The notes beneath the pieces were generated by a model that made no database searches, was not told the origin of the DNA, and saw only the letters and a list, made by a program, of their open reading frames with translations. A stretch of 64,000 nucleotides of DNA from Craterostigma plantagineum. Lineage: Eukaryota; Streptophyta; Magnoliopsida; Lamiales; Linderniaceae. Positions within the stretch are counted from its first letter, which is position 1; each line of letters opens with the position of its first letter. A program made the translations under genes and the position numbers. The DNA lies in the NCBI GenBank assembly GCA_027422505.1, contig JAPQWV010000123.1, forward strand, positions 1,316,501-1,380,500, in the 5' to 3' direction. Shown piece after piece: positions 57,352 to 64,000 of this stretch.

Positions 57352-60300
57352 TGTCATGACCCGCTGTCCTCGTTGCCTAATTCTAACGTATCCTATGTGC
57401 CTAACGATGCTTTAACTTAAAAGAGATGCGGAAATGCGTATGAAATTTTTCCATTTTTGCAATGGAAGTAGTTTATATACATGACAAAAGAATTACATGA
57501 ATTCCTAACTTCATGTGAATCCTAATTACACGAGATGTGTATACATGCACATCAAAAGAATCTCTATGCGCCCGGCCTCACAGGTCGTCATCCATGCACA
57601 CACTCCCATCCCAACAGCTGCTGGAAGCGCCAAAATATTTCCTTGCCATCTAAGCAATCACGTACCGTGGTCGCTCGCACCTACAACACATAACGTAAGG
57701 GATGAGCGATATGCTCAGTAAGTAGAAATCATGCATGACGTGCACGTGATAAAACCCCGCAAAGGCAATCCACGCCGATGCATCTTACGTCTTATGGATC
57801 AAACTTAATCTCATATCTTTTATCTTAGGGCCCTTGGCAGACTTTTACCCAGGCGTACACCGTAAAGAGCTCTATCCAACCACGGGCATCAGCCCAAAGT
57901 ATGAGGGCATCAACCCAACCATACTAAAGCATGAGGGCATCAACCCAACCACGCTAATGAGGGATATAAGGGCATCAACCTGACCATGAGGGCATCAACC
58001 CAACAATGGTATCCCCCGACGCATCAACGTCGTTCGTATACTGGCGACGTATCAACGTCGCCGACGGCGCATCAACGCCGTCCCGGTGCCCCGGAAGCCG
58101 CCACTTAACTTAACTCATAATATCCTCGCCCTACCTCGGCATTTAATTTTTGCTATTTGCGACATAATCATGCACGCTCATCATTTCATTACCCCCAATT
58201 GTGTCGTGCATGCTCGTGCATATGCATAATGCATTAATGCCATAATGCTTACCGAAAGCATGCAACCATATCATACAAGTTCACGTAAACACGTAAGCAC
58301 CTTATCACGTAATCACATGAATTAAGCACGTACACATATGCTATGCTATGTGTTGTTGTTGGATTTCCACTTACCTGGCGTCCGTAGATTTCTAGCTACT
58401 GGTTCGGTGAACTCCCCTAGTTCTTGACCTTACGCAATAAACAATGGTATCAGTACTTTGTCCAATTACTTGGCTAGCTAATTCGTTAATTTTTAATACT
58501 TCGAACTAATTTTCGACTTATAGCTCGGGACACTTGTAAACCCGTGAATTCTACCTGACTCGTGAACTAATCCTAGCCTCATATGATTCGTGAACTTATA
58601 TAGTTCACTAACTTGCTATTGACTCATGAGGTTATATCGCGAACTTATGTAGTTCGAGAGGCGTACGAAATTCGTCCTTAAACTATTTGTTAGCCGGTCT
58701 AGTGAAATTCCTAAAATTTCGTCCTTTAAACTACCAAGGGTATAAAGTCAGTCCATAAATTATTTTAAACCAACTACATAATTTTTCGTTCCAAATTTCT
58801 ATCGAATGCAACGTCTACCTATACCGAAAATTGGCCCTGAGGACACTGATAGGCAAATTATATCGGGCGTTGAAAGAGCCTATGCTCATTGGAATCGGAA
58901 TATTTTTCTGATTAAATGGTGCGAAAATATTTTTTTATAACTTGAATCGTTTCATCTAAGGGGTTCAATTCGTGGAGTTCTAATTCGCGAAGTCTACACC
59001 TCGCGAACTCGTGTGCGAAATCCTTATTCTATAGTTCGCGAATTATTTCTAAGTTCCTAATTGGATTCGCAAAGTGTGGCTGTTGCATGGGGCTCGCGGA
59101 ATGGTTTGAGTTCGCAAACCTCCCCAGCCCGCAAACCTCCATGAATTCGCAAAACTCGAGCTCGCAAAATTCTTCAGATTCGCGGGTTAGGCTTTGCAGA
59201 ATAGGATTCGCCACTTTTGGATTCACGAACCACCTTCCCTTCGTTTAGCGGCTTGTGGATTCGCCAAACTGGCTTCGTGAAGTACGATCCGCCATCCTTC
59301 CTCAGTTCGCGAAGTCATCAAGCCTACCGGGTTCGCAAACCTCTCACTCCGCCGAGTTCGCGAAAGCTTGGTCGATTCGTAAAGTACCATTTAGCTAAGA
59401 GTTCGCCAACTTAGGGTTTGCGAACTCCATCCCTCGACTAAGTTCGCGGATCCTTTTTCTTTACCAATTCGCGAAAGTTACCATGTGACATAGGGTTCGC
59501 GCATCGTTCGACCCGCGAACCATTATTTCGCGAACTCATGCCACGACGCATATTGAGTTCGCGAATCTTAGGGTTCCTAAAATTCGCGGGTTGGGAATGT
59601 AAGGCTTCCATTTCGCGAATCCTTCCCACAGACACTTCTCAATTCGCGAAACGTCAACTTAAAGGATCAAAAAGTTACTTTTCAAGAATTCGTTGAAGGT
59701 CGACACGAACCCCTAAATTCTTAAACTTCGAACTAAATAAAGTGCCTGCTTAAACTTACTTTTCGTGCCTAATACTACCTAAAACATGATGGTTTCGAAC
59801 TAAGAATACTAATTCCAAGCGAGGAATATACCTTCCGAAGATTAAAACTACTAAATTTGTACGGGTATTTTTCGTGTCTATAGTTCCTTAACATGGCCTG
59901 TTACCAAAGTAGAAGGTAAGGACTATGGTAGAAACTCACCTAATCCCAAGCTCGCGTGATTCGAAGCTCGTCTTCTCCTCCTTTCTTGGTCAAGCTCGTG
60001 TTTTCTTTTCTATGGGGTTTTCAAGTGTCAAGTGTTTAGATGAATGTTTTAATCAAGAGTATGGGGGAATGGGACATGCTTGTGACGAAAATATCCCCTT
60101 GGTTTGGGGAATTTTGTCCCTAGGATGTTTATTATTATTTAAGAGTTGTGGGCCAATTTCAAAGTTCTAGTTTGGGCCTTAAAAACTTTCAATATTTTTG
60201 GCCAAGCCTATGAATCCTCTTGGGTTTAAGTTGGGATTAATTTCTAGCCCAATCACACCCAAAGTCCAACTTCTATCATTAGCCTATTTAAAATCATGGT

Positions 60301-60512
60301 CCAATTTTCACCCATGACCAATTTCCTTGTCCAATTAAATTGGGAGCCATATGGCACAATTTAAATGCTCTCATTTCCACCGAATAAGTTAAGCACGCAT
60401 TTTAACATGCAAATTTCACGAGTGCAGAATAATTGCACGAGATGCACACAATCGCATTCATCATTTACGCAAATTTATTGGCCTTACTATTCACGAAGAC
60501 ACGGGTGCTACA
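57352..60512 (-). repeat. Tekay-2 LTR, right copy (5' LTR)
   Basis: TGTCATGACCC to GGGTGCTACA on the plus strand; contains the same repeat clusters as the left copy (GGGCATCAACC words at about 57905-58015, TTCGCGAA array at about 58970-59660). Confidence 0.94.
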
Positions 60513-60517
60513 TGTGT

Positions 60518-60814
60518 TGAGAAGATATCTTACTATATGGATTATTAGTTTGGATAGGTTATGTTATACGATTTGTTATATAGTCATTGAATTTTGTTGA
60601 TCGCTAGTTGGTCTAGTTGATCTTCAAATTATATTGATTTTCATTATTTCCCCCTGAATAGGATTCAATGTGTTCATGTATTGGCATATCATTTGAGCCT
60701 TCGATTTTGGCATTATATTTTTGATTGGTCTCTTCGAGGAAAGTTAACTCGGGAACAGGTATATTATTTTTGGTCTCTAGACTTAAATTTGTTGATTCTT
60801 CTAAATTAGGATAA
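60518..60814 (-). pseudogene. Copia integrase-RT linker region, other side of the Tekay-2 insertion
   Basis: Minus strand reads NLEESTNLSLETKNN, then NDMPIHEHIESYSGGNNEN, a hydrophilic, low-complexity stretch like the linker between copia integrase and RT, and leads (past a stop at 60613) to the TGTGT duplication, across which RT begins at 49513. The first residues of the longer frame (to 60834) are Helitron sequence, so copia coding starts at about 60814. Confidence 0.65.
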
Positions 60815-61420
60815 CTAGTTTTTTGCCCGTGCAATGCACGGGTGTTTAATCATATATTTATAAAAGTTCGTAGAGGGCTTTGAAACTAGGCATATATTAG
60901 GATTTATTTACAAAAATTGCCACCCCCTATAGCCCAATGATATGTGACATGTCAGCTGTTCGTTAGGGTCTTTATGCCATTTAAAAAGTAGTAAAAATAA
61001 TGTCCACTTTAGCCTTATGTGTGGGTTGTATTACATCGGTGGCATCGTAAATGCGATTTCTATGTGATCTATAGATGATGTTTATTATGCATTTTTAATT
61101 CATTTTAATTTAATATGTGGTCGTTGGAATATCATAGGTCGTTAGACCAAGGGTCATCTCGGATAGAAGTCTTATTTATATGCTATGACTGACGCTGTGG
61201 TGTTGCTGGGGTTGTTTTGCATTTCATGGTTGTTTATCGACCCTCTCTGTGTGTGTTTGTTTATTGTTGCGGGTTTGAAGCTATGATACAGTCGTGCAGT
61301 TTGAGGGTGTGGCAGGTACGATTATTATGATGCATTTTTTAGTCGTATTTTAATTAGACTTATGGAGCATATTTATTTGTTTTAATTTGATCTGTGGAAG
61401 GTTTTCAGCGCTCTCTATGT

Positions 61421-61442
61421 GCGTGTGTGTGTGTGTGTGTGT
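61421..61442. repeat. (GT)n microsatellite
   Basis: About ten GT units; shorter (GT)n runs sit at the same relative place in the other repeat copies (near 61563 and 63520). Confidence 0.85.
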
Positions 61443-61539
61443 TTATTGTTGCAGGTTTGAAGAGATACAGCCGTGCAGTTATCTCCTGCCTGCGTGAGGT
61501 CGTGAGTTTTTGCGGTTGAAAGAGTATCTCTAAGGTTGG

Positions 61540-62260
61540 TTGGATCATTTTTTGTCTGCATGCGTGTGTGTGTTTACTGTTGCAGGTCTGAACAGATACA
61601 ACCGTGCAGTTATCTCCTACCTGCGTGAGGTCGTGCATGTTTTTGCGGTTGAAAGAGTATCTCTAAGGTTGGTTGGATCATTTTTCGGTTATCATCATAG
61701 GTGTTTTGTAATGATACAGTCGTGCAGTCATCATCGCATTGCGTGTGATCTGTGAGGTGTTTTGAAGGTGTGGCAGGTACGATTTTTATGATGCCTTTTT
61801 TATTTATTTTAATTTGATTTATGGAGGATGTTTATTCGTTAGACATTTTTTGGTTATCATCATAGGTATTTGTAACGATACAGTCGTGCAGCTCCCATTG
61901 CGTATGATCTGGTAGGTGTTTCGAGGGTATGGCAGGTGCGATTTTTACGATTCCTTTTTATTCATTTTAATTTGATTTATGGAGGGTGTTTATTCGTTAT
62001 AATTTGATTTAGCTGTTTATTATTATGCCTTTTTATTTATATGCTATGTCTCACAGTTTGGAGTTGTTAAGGTTGTTTCGCCTTCCGGTTTTCTTATGGA
62101 CCCTCTATGTATTTGTTTGTTGTCGCATGTTCCAAGCCATTTTGCAGCCGTTCCTCTACCTACGGGTTTGAATAATGTCTACTGGAGCTGTCATAGAATT
62201 CGATACAGTCGTGTAGTTATCTCTCCTCTGTTTGTTTACTGTTTCAGGTTTCATGCGATA
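61540..62260 (+). repeat. Large direct repeat, copy 1
   Basis: Matches 63510-64000 in order: TTGCAGGT..GAA, GCGTGAGGTCGTGCATG, AAGGTTGGTTGGATCATTTT, GTGTGATCTGTGAGGTG, then GCTATGT.TCACAGTTTGG and CTTCCGGTTT. Spacing between copies is about 1.96 kb. Open frames in both copies are parallel and so reflect duplication, not proven coding. Confidence 0.75.
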
Positions 62261-62782
62261 CAGTCGTGTAGTTATCTCTCCACTGCGTAAGGTCGTTAAT
62301 GTTGTTTGCTGTACAGTCGTGCACTTATCATCCCATTGCTTGTGATTTGTGGGGTGTTTTGAAGGTGTGGCCTGTACGATTTTTATGATAAATGCGATTT
62401 GTATTCATTTTATTTGATCAATAGACGATCTTTATTATGCGTTTTTTGTTCCTTTTAATTTTGTGGTGCTTGGAATATCATAGGTCGGAAGAGCAAGGGT
62501 CATCTCGGTTGAATCTCTTATTTATATGCTCTGACTGACTGTTTGGTGTCTCGGATGTTGTTTTGCATTTCATTTTTGTTTATGAATCCTCTGTATGTCT
62601 GTATGCTTGTTTATTGTTGTAGGTTTCAGGACTAGAGTTCGGTTTAGATCATTGGCGGCCTTTCATGTTCTTACGTAAAGGGTCGTTTGATACATGAGAT
62701 GGGTTGTTTGACGCCACCTGTGCTTTTTAATGTTTATTGATGTATTTGTTCTTTTAATTTTTGTTCGTTTTGTTTAAAAAAT

Positions 62783-63400
62783 ACATTGTCGAATAAAATT
62801 CGAGCCATTTTTGTTTAGGAAGGCTATAATCGTTTCGTATTGATTTAGTAAAGTTACTACAATTTCATTAAACGACCTTTCAGATGATTTTGTAGTTCAT
62901 AGGTTTTGCTATACATTTCGTATTATTATTTATTGATAAAAGGTCATTTAATAGGTAGCACAGGTTGTTTAATGATGCATGTGTTTATTTAACAACATTG
63001 GTATAATCGGGGCGTATTGTTTTGGTAAAGTTGCTATAATTCCATTAAATGAAGGTTCAGAGGGTTTTGTAGTTCAGAGGTTAACTTACTGTAATTGCAT
63101 GGACGAAGAAAATTCGAGCCATTTCTGTTAAGGAATGCTATAATTGTGTCGTATTGATTTAGTAAAGTTACTATAATTGCATTAAACGACCTTTCTGATG
63201 ATTTTGTAGTTCATAGGTTTTGCTATACGTTTCTTATTATTATTTTATTGATAAAAGGTCGTTTAATAGGTAGCACGGGATGTTCAATGATGCATGTGTT
63301 TATCTAACAACAATGCCATAATCGTGACGTATTCTTTTGGTAAAGTTGCTATAATTCCATTAAATGAGCGTTCAAAGGGTTTTGTAGTTGAGAGGTTAAC
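62783..63400 (+). repeat. Tandem repeat, two units of about 310 bp
   Basis: Unit 1 (about 62783-63095) and unit 2 (about 63096-63400) share AAATTCGAGCCATTT, AGTAAAGTTACTA, TTGATAAAAGGTC.TTTAATA and AATGATGCATGTGTTTAT in the same order. Confidence 0.78.
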
Positions 63401-64000
63401 TTACTGTAATTGCATTAAACGTATTAATGTATGATCTGTGGAGCATGTTTATTCGTTTTTAATTTGATCTGTCGGTGTTTTTCAGCATTTCATGGTTGTT
63501 TATCGTTGCTTTTGTATGTGTGTGTGTGTTTGTTTACTGTTGCAGGTTTGAAGAGATACAGCTGTGCAGTTATGTCCCGACTGCGTGAGGTCGTGCATGT
63601 TTTTGCGGTTGAAAGAATATCTCTAAGGTTGGTTGGATCATTTTTTGGATATCATCATAGGTGTTTTGTAATGATACAGTCGTGCAGTTATCATCCCATT
63701 GCGTGTGATCTGTGAGGTGTTTTGAAGGTGTGGCAGGTGCGATTTTTATGATGCATTTTTTATTCATTTGGCCGTCTTTTATTGTGCCTTTTTATTTATA
63801 TGCTATGTATCACAGTTTGGTGTTGTTTAGGTTGGTTTGCCTTCCGGTTTGTTTATGGACCGGACCCTTTATGTATTTGTTTGGTGTTGCATGTACCAAG
63901 CTATTTTGCAGTCGTTCCTCTACCTGCGGGTTTGAATAGTGTGTACTGGAGTTGTGATAGAATCCGATACGGTCGTGTAATTATCTCACCCCTGTTTGTT

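Larger units (their letters stand above)
49519..60512 (-). mobile_element. Tekay/Del-type Ty3/gypsy chromovirus, complete and young (Tekay-2)
   Basis: LTRs of 3171 and 3161 bp (49519-52689 and 57352-60512) are almost identical by eye. A perfect TGTGT duplication, an initiator-Met primer site, and a polypurine tract are present, and the interior has all gypsy domains in order on the minus strand. It is inserted in the old copia. It is younger than Tekay-1, but its polyprotein already has several frameshifts and stops. Confidence 0.96.
61285..63984 (+). repeat. Dispersed 19-bp repeat GATACAGTCGTGCAGTTAT, 11 copies
   Basis: Copies, with one to four changes each, start at 61285, 61464, 61595, 61713, 61877, 62202, 62257, 62311, 63555, 63673 and 63966. 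Most follow a TTGCAGGTTTGAA-like word or lie inside the larger duplications. Confidence 0.8.
60815..64000 (-). mobile_element. Helitron, 3' end and part of the body (5' end beyond the window)
   Basis: On the minus strand the terminus reads CCCGTGCATTGCACGGG (an 8-bp-stem hairpin, 60824-60840), seven more bases, then CTAG at 60818-60815 followed by host T. A hairpin about 10 nt before a CTRR end and insertion before T are the marks of Helitrons. No inverted repeat or target duplication is expected. No Rep/helicase coding is seen in the 3.2 kb available, so it could be non-autonomous or the genes could lie further right. Confidence 0.75.

Noticed and set aside
61405..61638. Minus-strand frame rich in His and Thr
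   Set aside because: Produced by (GT)n and duplicated Helitron repeats; parallel frames in the other repeat copies.

Overview
The window is eukaryotic, and every gene and element recognised in it is of flowering-plant type. It is almost certainly nuclear DNA of a eudicot, but the species cannot be read from it. It looks like intergenic, TE-rich chromatin: most of the 64 kb is LTR retrotransposon, largely nested, with only two small intact-looking host genes and one host pseudogene. No rRNA, tRNA or CRISPR was recognised.

Layout. 1-2519: 3' end of a Sirevirus-like Ty1/copia element, with repeated polypurine motifs and a 361-bp LTR. 2521-11832: a complete but decayed Ty3/gypsy chromovirus of the Tekay/Del type, minus strand, with 2.39-kb LTRs. 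About 11833-16881: 3' half of a second Sirevirus-like family (unrecognised third-ORF region, PPT, 349-bp LTR). 16882 to about 21650: a broken Angela-like copia, plus strand. About 21660-24621: gag half of an element with the same LTR family as 16533-16881, minus strand. 25389-25753: a hAT-type MITE. 26109-27689: a two-exon host gene for a secreted or membrane-anchored beta-propeller protein. 27895-28558: a GRAS transcription-factor pseudogene. 29581-38900: a 2.97-kb chromovirus solo LTR with a perfect CTTAT target duplication, itself split by a young 6.35-kb gag-only LTR element (31067-37416). About 38906-41547: 5' LTR, PBS and leader of an Angela/TAR-like copia, minus strand. 41581-45732: a FAR1-type Mutator element with about 170-bp TIRs and a broken transposase. 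45981-46193: a Stowaway MITE. 46746-47107: a two-exon defensin-like peptide gene. About 47950-60814: an old minus-strand copia split by a young complete Tekay element (49519-60512, TSD TGTGT). 60815 to the end: a Helitron, minus strand, 3' hairpin end visible, full of internal repeats.

How parts relate. The order of insertion can be read from nesting: Tekay-2 went into the old copia and the Helitron ended in the same copia; the gag-only element went into the solo LTR; the solo LTR went into older repeat DNA. None of the autonomous elements seen here has a fully open polyprotein. The gag-only element has an open gag and near-identical LTRs but no pol, so it would need a helper.

The most unusual signal is that at least four unrelated LTRs, and one further LTR-like region, each hold a dense cluster of their own short, CpG-centred, palindrome-like motif (TCGAGATCT, TTCGCGAA, AATCGGGCGATT, CTCGATCG, CCACGGCCGTGG). 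Length, setting and style are shared but sequence is not. No feature type explains this, and it is my first choice for follow-up.
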